The position numbers and the translations under genes are program-made. Below, in pieces: positions 25,582 to 33,590 of a stretch of 64,000 bases of DNA; the stretch's first letter is position 1; the number at the start of each line of letters is the position of its first letter. The stretch lies in the NCBI GenBank assembly GCA_964543905.1, contig CAZIZO010000007.1, positions 117,626-181,625 of the forward strand, given 5' to 3'. Under the pieces are notes generated by a model. The model was not told the origin of the DNA. It saw only the letters and a list, made by a program, of their open reading frames with translations, and did no database searches. Origin of the DNA: GCA-016699835 sp964543905 (lineage in GTDB: Bacteria; Planctomycetota; Phycisphaerae; Phycisphaerales; UBA1924).

Positions 25582-27711
25582 ATGCGAGCGGACTACCTTA
25601 GTTACCGTCGGGCCACCAGCGTAAGCGTCCTGGGCTTGGTCCTTCAGGCCTTCATGATGGGCGCCACGCTCATCTACGGCCTGCTTTCCAACGACCATGC
25701 CGCCGTGACCGCCGCCGGTTTCATCGGCATCGGGATGGTGGCCTGGATCGCCCTTGCCATCATCTTCGATCAGCACCGCCGCGAGCGCATCGAGGCGATG
25801 GAGGCCGAGACCCTCGCCTCCGATCCAACCGCCGGCTCCTCCGTCTTCGAAGCCCGCTCCGACGAGTTCAAGGTCGCCGCACGCCGCCTCGCCGGACTCT
25901 ACAAAGTCTTCGTCCCGATCGTCAGCATCCTCATCGGCATCCTCCTCCTCGCCTGGGCCATCGTCCGCTTCCGATCGGGCATGGAACTCGTGGACCCGGC
26001 ACGCTTCTTTGTCTCACGCCATCCGGGTTGGGGCATGGGCATTGGGCTCTCGATCGCCTTCGTCGGGTTCATCTTCGCCCGATACGCCTCGGGCATGGCC
26101 AAGCAGGCCATCTGGCAGAATCTCCGCGCCGGCGCGTCCTTCGCCGTCGGCGCCGCCCTCTTTGGTTTGGGCATGGTCGTCGCCCAGATCGTCGATTGGA
26201 TCGGGCCCGACAGCATCGCCCGTTACCTCCAGGTCATCTATCCCGTGCTCTGCGGCCTCATCGCGGTCGAGGTCTTCCTCAACTTCGTCCTCGACATCTA
26301 CCGCCCCCGAAAGGCCGGCGAAACGCCCCGCCTCGCCTTCGATTCTCGCTTGCTTGGCTTCGCCGCCGCACCCGACAAGATCGCTCAATCCATCAGCGAG
26401 GCCATCAACTACCAACTCGGTTTCGACGTCACTTCCGGTTGGTTCTACAAACTCCTCAGCCGTTCCGTCCTTCCCCTCCTCGCCGTCGGCCTCCTTGTCA
26501 TGTGGGCCCTCTCCGCCCTCGCCATCGTGCGACCGCACCAGCGAGCCACCATCCTTCGATTCGGAAAGCCCGTCGCCGAAAACGTCGGGCCCGGCCTCCA
26601 CATCAAGGCTCCCTGGCCCATCGATACCCTCTACGTCCCCGAGTACTACAGCACCGCCGAGAAGGGCAAGCGAATCCTCAAGGATCGCACCGCCACCGGC
26701 CTGCGCACCATCCAACTCGGGACCATGCCGCCCGCGACCACCGAGCCCCTCCTCTGGACCACCGATCACCTCGGAGAAGAGGTCTTCCAACTCGTTCGTG
26801 GTGGGAAATCGCTCGGCGGCGGCAGCCGAACCTCTCTCGCGCCGGCCTCCGAGGGTTCCTTGACCAACTTCGCCATGGTCTCCATCGAGGCCCCGCTCCA
26901 ATACGCGGTCAAGGATGTTTCTCTGTACGACCAACTTGCCCCACCCGAGTTGCGCGACGACCTTCTCAAGGTCGTGGCCCAGCGCGAACTCACCCTCTTC
27001 TTCCAAGGGGTTGACCTTGACGACATCCTCGGCCCCAAGCGCGCCGAAATCTCCGCGGAGATGCGGCGCCGCGTCGAAGCCGCCATCGCCAAACTCAATC
27101 CCGACCCGGTCACGGGCAAACCCCGTGGCGCCGGCATCGAGATCGTGTTCTGCGGCATCGTCGGCATCCACCCTCCCAAGGACCGCGATGTCGCCGCCGC
27201 GTTCGAGCGTGTTGTCGATGCCGACCAGCGGTTCGTCGCCCGGGTCGACGACGCCCGTGCGCAGGAAATCAAACTGCTCACCGAGGCCGCGGGAGACGTT
27301 CAAACCGCCCGTACGCTGATCGCCGAGATGAACGCCCTCCAAGCCCTCGAAACCAGCGCGACGAAAGAATCGCCCGAGACCAAGGCCCGGATCGCCGAGC
27401 AGGAGCAGAAGGTCCTCCGTCTCCTCGATGCCGCGGGCGGCACCACCGCGAGCACCATCGCCTCCGCCAAGGCCTTCCGCTGGGAACGCCACATGGGCGA
27501 CCGCGCTCGGGCCACGCGATACGCAGGCCAACTCGCCGCCTATCAGGCCGCGCCAGACCTCTTCCGCGCCTCGTCGTACTTCGACACCCTCCGCGATTCT
27601 CTCGCCAACTCGCGACTTTACATCTCCAACTCCAACGTCGACGTCCGCGTCGAACTCCAGGATCGCGAGTCGGGCATCGACGTCTTTAAGCCCAGGACCG
27701 AAGGGGAATGA
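25582..27711 (+). CDS. Polytopic SPFH-domain protein (HflK/stomatin-like)
   Basis: A 709-residue membrane protein. Unlike ordinary HflK, its first ~310 residues hold seven or so membrane helices (VSVLGLVLQAFMMGATLIYGLL, IGMVAWIALAIIF, IVSILIGILLLAWAIV, GIGLSIAFVGFIFA, FAVGAALFGLGMVVAQIV and VLPLLAVGLLVMWALSALAI). The last helix leads directly into an SPFH (band 7) domain: VRPHQRATILRFGKPVAENVGPGLHIKAPWPIDTLY, a long central insert, LQYAVKDVSLYDQLAPPELRDDLLKVVAQRELTLFF, and IVFCGIVGIHPPKDRDVAAAFERVVDADQR, followed by a coiled-coil tail. SPFH proteins form large oligomeric membrane cages or scaffolds, such as HflKC around FtsH. It is the first gene of a six-gene cluster. The exact function is unknown. 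Confidence 0.85.
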   Translation: MRADYLSYRRATSVSVLGLVLQAFMMGATLIYGLLSNDHAAVTAAGFIGIGMVAWIALAIIFDQHRRERIEAMEAETLASDPTAGSSVFEARSDEFKVAARRLAGLYKVFVPIVSILIGILLLAWAIVRFRSGMELVDPARFFVSRHPGWGMGIGLSIAFVGFIFARYASGMAKQAIWQNLRAGASFAVGAALFGLGMVVAQIVDWIGPDSIARYLQVIYPVLCGLIAVEVFLNFVLDIYRPRKAGETPRLAFDSRLLGFAAAPDKIAQSISEAINYQLGFDVTSGWFYKLLSRSVLPLLAVGLLVMWALSALAIVRPHQRATILRFGKPVAENVGPGLHIKAPWPIDTLYVPEYYSTAEKGKRILKDRTATGLRTIQLGTMPPATTEPLLWTTDHLGEEVFQLVRGGKSLGGGSRTSLAPASEGSLTNFAMVSIEAPLQYAVKDVSLYDQLAPPELRDDLLKVVAQRELTLFFQGVDLDDILGPKRAEISAEMRRRVEAAIAKLNPDPVTGKPRGAGIEIVFCGIVGIHPPKDRDVAAAFERVVDADQRFVARVDDARAQEIKLLTEAAGDVQTARTLIAEMNALQALETSATKESPETKARIAEQEQKVLRLLDAAGGTTASTIASAKAFRWERHMGDRARATRYAGQLAAYQAAPDLFRASSYFDTLRDSLANSRLYISNSNVDVRVELQDRESGIDVFKPRTEGE

Positions 27712-27816
27712 CACCCTCGGCTCTCCTTCGCCCAATCCGTCCTTCCGTTCAAACGCCTTCCACCGACCCCGCCCCGAACGATCTCAACGCGTCCATTCAG
27801 GCAGGAGCCCCCGACC

Positions 27817-28821
27817 GTGCGTAAGACCATCATCCTCATCCTCGCAACACTCTTCGTGCTGGCGTTGCTGTCGTTCACGATGTTCTACACCGTGCGATTT
27901 ACCGAAGCGGCCGTGCTGACCACGTTCGGCAAGGCGGGCGAGAACGCCGTCAAGCACGAGGCCGGCATCAACTTCAAGTTGCCGTACCCCATCCAGTCCG
28001 TAACGACCTACGACACCCGCCTCCGCGTGCTCCCCATGAAGTTGGAGACCCAACTCACCGCCGACAGCCGCCAGATCACCGTCGAGGGCTTCGTCACCTG
28101 GCGCGTCAAGGATCCCCTCAAGTTCTTCCAGCGTTTCAGCAACGCCGGCGAGCGGTCCGAAGACCATTACGCCGCCGCGCAAACCGCCCTCCAAGCCAAC
28201 TTCCGCTCGTCCCTCGGCCTCGTAGGACGCTATCGCATGGATGAACTCTTCACCGAGAAGCCCGAGGGCTCCAAACTCCCGAATCTCGAGCAACTCATCC
28301 TCGATGGCTTCCGCCAGGCCTCCGACAAGAGCGGACTGAGCCTCGCCGATTACGGCATCGAAGCCTCCTCCGTCGGCATCAGCCGCGTCGTCCTTCCCGA
28401 ATCGACCACCGCCGCCGTCTTCGAGGCGATGAAGTCACGCCGCGACGTCTACGCGAAAGAAACCCAGAGCCAAGGTGAAGCGCAGGCCGCGGCCATCAAG
28501 AGCCGCGCCGAGCAGGACGCGAAGAGAATCCTCGCCTTCGCCGAACGCCGAGCCGCCGAAATTCGCGAACTCGGCGAACGCGAATCGGCCCCCTTCCTCG
28601 CCCAGATGAGCGCCAACCCCGAACTCGCCGTCTTCCTCAAGCAGATGGAGTTTGTCGGCACCCTCGTCAGCAAGCGAACCACCGTCGTCCTCCCCACCTC
28701 CCTCCCGGGCGTCGACGCCCTTTCCCCCGAGTACCTCAAGGGACTCAAGCCCGGCCAACTTCCCGTCGCCCCATTCGCCGCGACCAAGGATGATGCCGCA
28801 AAGACGGGGGGCAGCAAGTAA
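27817..28821 (+). CDS. SPFH-domain protein, HflC-like
   Basis: A 334-residue protein with one N-terminal membrane helix (IILILATLFVLALLSFTMFY) followed by the SPFH domain: VRFTEAAVLTTFGKAGENAVKHEAGINFKLPYPIQSV, DSRQITVEGFVTWRVKDPLKFFQRF, and YGIEASSVGISRVVLPESTTAAVFEAMKSRRDVYAKETQSQGEAQAAAI, a C-terminal coiled coil rich in Ala, Glu and Arg as in HflC. GTG 27817 follows AGGAG nine bases upstream. Length and layout match HflC. Its stop overlaps the next SPFH start (TAATG), so the two are translationally coupled as in hflK/hflC pairs. No ftsH gene is in this window. Confidence 0.87.
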   Translation: MRKTIILILATLFVLALLSFTMFYTVRFTEAAVLTTFGKAGENAVKHEAGINFKLPYPIQSVTTYDTRLRVLPMKLETQLTADSRQITVEGFVTWRVKDPLKFFQRFSNAGERSEDHYAAAQTALQANFRSSLGLVGRYRMDELFTEKPEGSKLPNLEQLILDGFRQASDKSGLSLADYGIEASSVGISRVVLPESTTAAVFEAMKSRRDVYAKETQSQGEAQAAAIKSRAEQDAKRILAFAERRAAEIRELGERESAPFLAQMSANPELAVFLKQMEFVGTLVSKRTTVVLPTSLPGVDALSPEYLKGLKPGQLPVAPFAATKDDAAKTGGSK

Positions 28822-30245
28822 TGAACCCCCTCGATCCCAACTTCTCCAGGCGGTGGTCGCCCGACGAACCCAGCCAAGGCGATCCTCGGCGCGATGCCTC
28901 CGTCACTTTTCGTGGACCGAGCGACGTCGCCGACGAGCAGACCCTCCTTGATCCCGCGAACCAATCTCTGGCCGACGCCATCCGAATCACCTTCCGGATC
29001 CTGCAACTCGGCATGGTCGTCCTCTTCGGTCTCTATCTCCTCAGCGGGTTCCAAATGGTCAAGGAAGGAGAGCATGGCATCCGCCTCCTCTTCGGGAAAA
29101 TCGAGACCGCCCGCCTCGACCCCGGGTTCCGCTTCAGTTGGCCCTACCCCTTCGGCGAACTCGTCAAAATCAAGAAGGGCGCCAACGAACTTCGCGTCGA
29201 TGACTCCTTCTGGGTCGACGTGCCCGCCGGAACACCCCGCGACACCTCCGTCGACAAACTCAACGCCCAGTTCTCGCTCAAGCCCGCCGAAAAGAGCGGC
29301 TCCCTCCTCACCGCCGACGGCAGCATCGCCCACACGCGCGTCGTTGCCACGTACCGACGCGAGGAGGCTTCGCAGTACGCCGCCAACGTCCTTCCCGATC
29401 AGGAAGAGAAACTCGTTCGCGAGGTCGTCAAACGCGGCATCGTGGTCGCCACCGCCGAAACGTCGATCGATGAGTTCCTCAAGCCCTCCGAGAAGAGGGA
29501 GTCCGTCGCCGCACGCGCGCGTGCGCTCGCGCAGCAGATGCTCAACGATCTGAAGTCGGGGATCCAGATCGACGCGCTCTCGCTCGATCAGCCGATCGCT
29601 CCGCTCGCCCTCAAGGCCGACTTTGCCAAGAAGGAAACCGCCGTTTCCAATCGTGGGCGGGCGATCGACGACGCCAACGCCGCCGCCAACCAGATCCTCA
29701 GTGCCGCCGCCGGACGAGCCGCGCCCTACCTCGTCACCGCCATCAACGAGTACGAGGCCGCCGTCGACGCCGCCGACCCTGCCAAGCAGGCCCAGGCCCT
29801 CGCCAAAGTCGACGCCCTCCTCGAGGGCAAGCCCGTCGAGATCAACGGTGCCGTCGTCGAGGGGCTCTCCGAAGGCGGCAAGGTCGTCCAGATGCTCTCC
29901 GAGGCCAACACCTTCCGCTCCCAGATCAAGGCCACTCGCAAGCAGCAACTCACCCTTTTCGATGCCAAACTCCAGCAGTTCAAGGCCAATCCGCTGGTCA
30001 TGGTCAACCGCGAGTGGAGCGATGCCCTCGCCCGTTTCTACTCCAAAGAGAGCGTCCAGATGATGTTTACGCCCGTCGGGCAAGGGCAACTCCAACTCGT
30101 CCTCAACGCCGATCCGGACATCATCCGCGAACTCGATCGCGTCCGAAAGAGAGACGAAGCCGAGGCCTCCCAGCGTGAACGCCAGCGCAAGCAGGACGAA
30201 GAACGCTTCCGCACGAAGACCGATCTCCAGACCGTGCCCGGCTAA
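28821..30245 (+). CDS. SPFH-domain protein, HflK-like
   Basis: A 474-residue protein with a ~55-residue cytoplasmic N-terminus, one membrane helix (LQLGMVVLFGLYLLSGFQMV) and an SPFH domain starting VKEGEHGIRLLFGKIETARLDPGFRFSWPYPFGELVKIKK. The sequence TADGSIAHTRVVATYRREEASQYA and IQIDALSLDQPIAPLALKADFAKKETAVSN mark the second half. A long coiled coil and a charged C-terminus (ELDRVRKRDEAEASQRERQRKQDEE) follow. It overlaps the upstream HflC-like gene by one base. HflK-like size suggests these two form the hetero-oligomer, with the polytopic SPFH protein as a third member. The ABC transporter genes follow in the same direction. Confidence 0.87.
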   Translation: MNPLDPNFSRRWSPDEPSQGDPRRDASVTFRGPSDVADEQTLLDPANQSLADAIRITFRILQLGMVVLFGLYLLSGFQMVKEGEHGIRLLFGKIETARLDPGFRFSWPYPFGELVKIKKGANELRVDDSFWVDVPAGTPRDTSVDKLNAQFSLKPAEKSGSLLTADGSIAHTRVVATYRREEASQYAANVLPDQEEKLVREVVKRGIVVATAETSIDEFLKPSEKRESVAARARALAQQMLNDLKSGIQIDALSLDQPIAPLALKADFAKKETAVSNRGRAIDDANAAANQILSAAAGRAAPYLVTAINEYEAAVDAADPAKQAQALAKVDALLEGKPVEINGAVVEGLSEGGKVVQMLSEANTFRSQIKATRKQQLTLFDAKLQQFKANPLVMVNREWSDALARFYSKESVQMMFTPVGQGQLQLVLNADPDIIRELDRVRKRDEAEASQRERQRKQDEERFRTKTDLQTVPG

Positions 30246-30299
30246 GCCCCGCGCTCTCTGGTTCCTCGCGCCGTCCCGATTTCCCGTGAGTGCCGCCGC

Positions 30300-31568
30300 A
30301 TGATGCAACTGGCTCCCAACACGTCCGACTCCAGCCCCAAGACCACCGGCGACGCCATGGTCGTCCTCCAGCACGTCTCCAAAATCTTCAAGGATTTCTG
30401 GATGCGAGACCGCGCTCGCGCCGTCGACAACATCTCTCTCGACATCCGCCACAAAGAGATCTTCGGCCTCCTCGGGCCCAACGGCTCCGGCAAGAGCACC
30501 ACGATCAAGATGATCCTCGGCCTGCTCAAGCCCTCCCACGGACGCGTCAGCGTCTTCGGTAAACTGCCCACCGATGTCTCCATCAAAAAGCGCATCGGCT
30601 ATCTCCCCGAAGAATCCTACATGTACGCCTTCCTCAATGCCCGGGAGACCCTCGACTACTACGGCAAACTCTTCGAACTCGACCACGCCACGCGCAAGCG
30701 ACGCATCGACGAACTCCTCGACATGATCGGGCTCACCAACGCCCAGTTCCGCCCCGTCCGCGAATACTCCAAGGGCATGCAGCGTCGCATCGGCATCGCC
30801 CAGGCGCTCATCAACGACCCCGACTTCCTCATCCTCGATGAGCCCACCACCGGCCTCGACCCCCTCGGCACTCGCCAGGTTAAGGACCTCATCCTCGAAC
30901 TCGGACGCCGCGGCAAAACCATCCTCCTCTCCTCTCACCTCCTCGCCGACGTCGAAGACGTCGTGGATCGCATGGTGATCCTGTACGGCGGTCAGATCCG
31001 CGCTCACGGCACCTGCGACGAACTCCTTACCAAGCGATCCACCATGTCCATCGAGACCGATCCCCTCGATGACGCCACCGTCGCCGAGGTCGAACGCCTC
31101 ATCCGCCAGCGCACCAGCGGCGCCAAGGCCATCCAACGCGTCACCAAGCCGCGCCAACGCCTCGAAGACCTCTTCCTCGAGATCGTCGAACAAGCCCGCG
31201 CCGAGCAGGCGACCACCTCCGGGGCCACCTCCGGCGGCGAAACCGCCGCGTTCCTCAAGTCCACCGACACCGAGTCCGGCCGCGACCTCATCGACAAACT
31301 CGTCAAGGCCGAGGCTCCCGCACCCAGCCCCGTCGTCGCCCCCGCGGAGTCCAGGCGTGACCTTGACGCCGAGGCCAAGAGCGTCATCGACTCCCTTGTC
31401 CATGAGAAGCCGGCGACGCAATCGCCCTCACCCTCGCGAGCGCCAGCGCCCGCACCTTCGCCGACATCGTCCAAGGATGACGTCGACCTCTCCGTTATCG
31501 GCAACCTCCTTGCCGACGCGAAGAAGCCCGATCCCTCCGACATGAAGAGGAAGGAGCCCGGCTCGTGA
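30300..31568 (+). CDS. ABC transporter ATP-binding protein with long C-terminal extension
   Basis: A 422-residue protein. The ATPase domain (about 20-250) is complete: Walker A LLGPNGSGKSTT, Q-loop YLPEESYMYAF, signature YSKGMQRRIGIAQAL (SKGMQ variant of LSGGQ, common in ABC-2 exporters), Walker B DFLILDEPTTGLD and the H-loop LSSHLLADVED. A ~170-residue tail follows. It starts with the EdlFLeiv-type element (RLEDLFLEIVEQARAE) and then becomes Pro/Ala/Ser-rich with two related short segments (GRDLIDKLVKAE, AKSVIDSLVHEK, DLSVIGNLLADAK). Its last four bases overlap the permease start (GTGA). The tail may tether or sense partners; its function is unknown. Confidence 0.92.
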   Translation: MMQLAPNTSDSSPKTTGDAMVVLQHVSKIFKDFWMRDRARAVDNISLDIRHKEIFGLLGPNGSGKSTTIKMILGLLKPSHGRVSVFGKLPTDVSIKKRIGYLPEESYMYAFLNARETLDYYGKLFELDHATRKRRIDELLDMIGLTNAQFRPVREYSKGMQRRIGIAQALINDPDFLILDEPTTGLDPLGTRQVKDLILELGRRGKTILLSSHLLADVEDVVDRMVILYGGQIRAHGTCDELLTKRSTMSIETDPLDDATVAEVERLIRQRTSGAKAIQRVTKPRQRLEDLFLEIVEQARAEQATTSGATSGGETAAFLKSTDTESGRDLIDKLVKAEAPAPSPVVAPAESRRDLDAEAKSVIDSLVHEKPATQSPSPSRAPAPAPSPTSSKDDVDLSVIGNLLADAKKPDPSDMKRKEPGS

Positions 31569-33553
31569 GGCTCCGTGACACGATCGCCTCCATGAACCGC
31601 CTCGAGGAAGGGCGACTCTTCAAAGTCATCGCCTCCGCGGTGGTCGCGCTCCTCGCGGTCCTCGCCGTCATCTCCTACACCGTCGCCGTCCATCGCCCTG
31701 TCGGGACGCCTTCCCTCGAGAGCGCGCTCGACGAAGGGCCGGGCTTGACCGACGAAGAGGCCAAGCAGAATCCCGACGCCGCCTCCGCCGAAAAGGAGCG
31801 CAAGAACGCCATCGCCGCTGCACAGCGCATGCTCGATTCCGTCCTCTCCGCGAGGCAATCCGTGGCGAGCGTCGTCGTCGGCGCCCTGGTCGGCTTGGCC
31901 CTCGCGCTCGTGGTCATCTGGCTGGGGCTCGGGCTCACCTACCTTGCGCTCCTCTTGATCGGTGCCGCCCTCGTCCTCCTCTTCTGGGCCGTCCCGCCCA
32001 CACGAGGCCTCGCCCCGCTCCTCATCGGCATCATCGCCCTCACCGCCTCCTTTACGGCGCTCATGCAGTTGCTCCGTCTTCTGCTCGCCCCCGCCCATCC
32101 CGTCTTTGCGATCTCCCGGAACGTCCTCGCCGAGGCCGTGCGCCTCAAACTCTCCCTCATCTTCATCGTCCTCCTCGTCTTCGGGCTCGCCGTCCTCCCG
32201 ATCACCCTCGACGCCTCCCAGCCTCTCCGCTACCGCGTTCAGTCCTTCATGCAGTACTCCCTCGGCGGCTCCTTCTGGATCATCGCCATCCTCGTCCTCC
32301 TCTTCTCGGTTTCCACCGTGGCCTTCGAGCAACGCGACCGTGTCATCTGGCAAACCATGACCAAGCCCGTCGCCGCCTGGCAATACGTCCTCGGCAAGTG
32401 GCTTGGCGTCTCTTCCCTCGCTCTCGTCCTCCTCGCCGTCTCCGGCTCGGGCATCTTCCTGTTCACCGAGTACCTCCGATCCCAGCCCGCCCTCGGCGAG
32501 GACAAGGCCCAGGCCTTTGTCGCCACCGGCGGCGACGTCATTTCCGAGGATCGAATGGTCCTCGAAACCCAGGTCCTCGCCGCTCGCATCACCAAAAAAG
32601 CCGACCTTGTCGATATCAACTGGGAACAGTTCGAGCAAAACGTGAACGCCCGCGTCGAGGCCGAAATCCAGCGTGCTCCCGACTTCGCCACCCTCGGCCC
32701 GAACGCCGAGGCCGAGAAGAATCGCATCCGCGAAAAACTACGCAAGGACCTCTACGACAACGTCCAACGCGACTATCGCACCATCCCCCCGGGCGAATAC
32801 CGCGAGTTCACCTTCTCCGGTTTGCAGGATGCGAAAAAGGGTGATCGTCCCCTCCTGCTCAGGTACAAAATCAACGCCGGCTCCAACTCTCCCGACCAAA
32901 CCTACAAACTCACCTTCCAGTTTACCGACGGCGCCATCACCGTCCGCGAAGTCAATCTCAATCAAACGCTCAGCCTGCCCCTCCTGACCACCGCCATCGC
33001 CGACGATGGAGTCCTCGGGTTCCGCGTCTGGAACGCCGACCAGACTCGAAATCTCGTCAACCCCGAGCGCATGTCCTTCCCCGTCGCCGATGGTCTTGAA
33101 ATCTCCTACTCCGCCGGCAGTTACCGCCTCAACTTCCTTCGCGTCATGGTCGTGCTCTGGATCAAACTCGCCTTCCTGGCGATGCTGGCCATCGCCGCCG
33201 GTACCTTCCTTTCCTTCCCGGTCGCCTGCCTCGTTTCCTTCGGCTGCTTCTGGGCCGCCGAGTCCGCCGGGTTCCTCAAGGCCGCCCTCGATAACTGGCA
33301 AACCCAGGACGAGCAAACCAACAAGATCCTCGTCGTCCGTTACGCCATCGATCGCGTCGCCAACGCCGTCAGTTGGCTCTTCCAGACCTACCACGACCTT
33401 CGTCCCACCCAGCGCCTCGTCGACGGCATGCTCCTCTCCTGGGGCGAAGTCGCCTGGGGAACCGCCGTCCTCGCCCTCTGGACGCTCCTCCTCTATCTCC
33501 TCGGCTCCTTCATCTTCGCTCGACGCGAACTCGCCACCTACTCCGGACACTAA
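31565..33553 (+). CDS. ABC-2-type transporter permease of the SPFH cluster
   Basis: A 662-residue membrane protein, translationally coupled to the ATPase (GTG 31565 inside the overlap). The first part has several helices (FKVIASAVVALLAVLAVISYTVAV, VVVGALVGLALALVVIWLGLGLTYLALLLIGAALVLLFW) and the ABC-2 core AISRNVLAEAVRLKLSLIFIVLLVFGLAVLP, plus FEQRDRVIWQTMTKPVAAWQYVLGKWLGV. A ~200-residue extracytoplasmic domain (about 310-510) separates it from two C-terminal helix groups (FLAMLAIAAGTFLSFPVACLVSFGCFW). It should be the transmembrane partner of the ATPase in an exporter-type system. The substrate is not evident. Confidence 0.87.
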   Translation: MRLRDTIASMNRLEEGRLFKVIASAVVALLAVLAVISYTVAVHRPVGTPSLESALDEGPGLTDEEAKQNPDAASAEKERKNAIAAAQRMLDSVLSARQSVASVVVGALVGLALALVVIWLGLGLTYLALLLIGAALVLLFWAVPPTRGLAPLLIGIIALTASFTALMQLLRLLLAPAHPVFAISRNVLAEAVRLKLSLIFIVLLVFGLAVLPITLDASQPLRYRVQSFMQYSLGGSFWIIAILVLLFSVSTVAFEQRDRVIWQTMTKPVAAWQYVLGKWLGVSSLALVLLAVSGSGIFLFTEYLRSQPALGEDKAQAFVATGGDVISEDRMVLETQVLAARITKKADLVDINWEQFEQNVNARVEAEIQRAPDFATLGPNAEAEKNRIREKLRKDLYDNVQRDYRTIPPGEYREFTFSGLQDAKKGDRPLLLRYKINAGSNSPDQTYKLTFQFTDGAITVREVNLNQTLSLPLLTTAIADDGVLGFRVWNADQTRNLVNPERMSFPVADGLEISYSAGSYRLNFLRVMVVLWIKLAFLAMLAIAAGTFLSFPVACLVSFGCFWAAESAGFLKAALDNWQTQDEQTNKILVVRYAIDRVANAVSWLFQTYHDLRPTQRLVDGMLLSWGEVAWGTAVLALWTLLLYLLGSFIFARRELATYSGH

Positions 33554-33590
33554 TCCTCATCATCGCTCCTGAGCCCCTCGGACTCTCCCC

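Noticed and set aside
28449..31421. 990-codon minus frame opposite the SPFH/ABC genes
   Set aside because: Asp/Glu/Gly-rich shadow with no motif; the forward genes are unambiguous.
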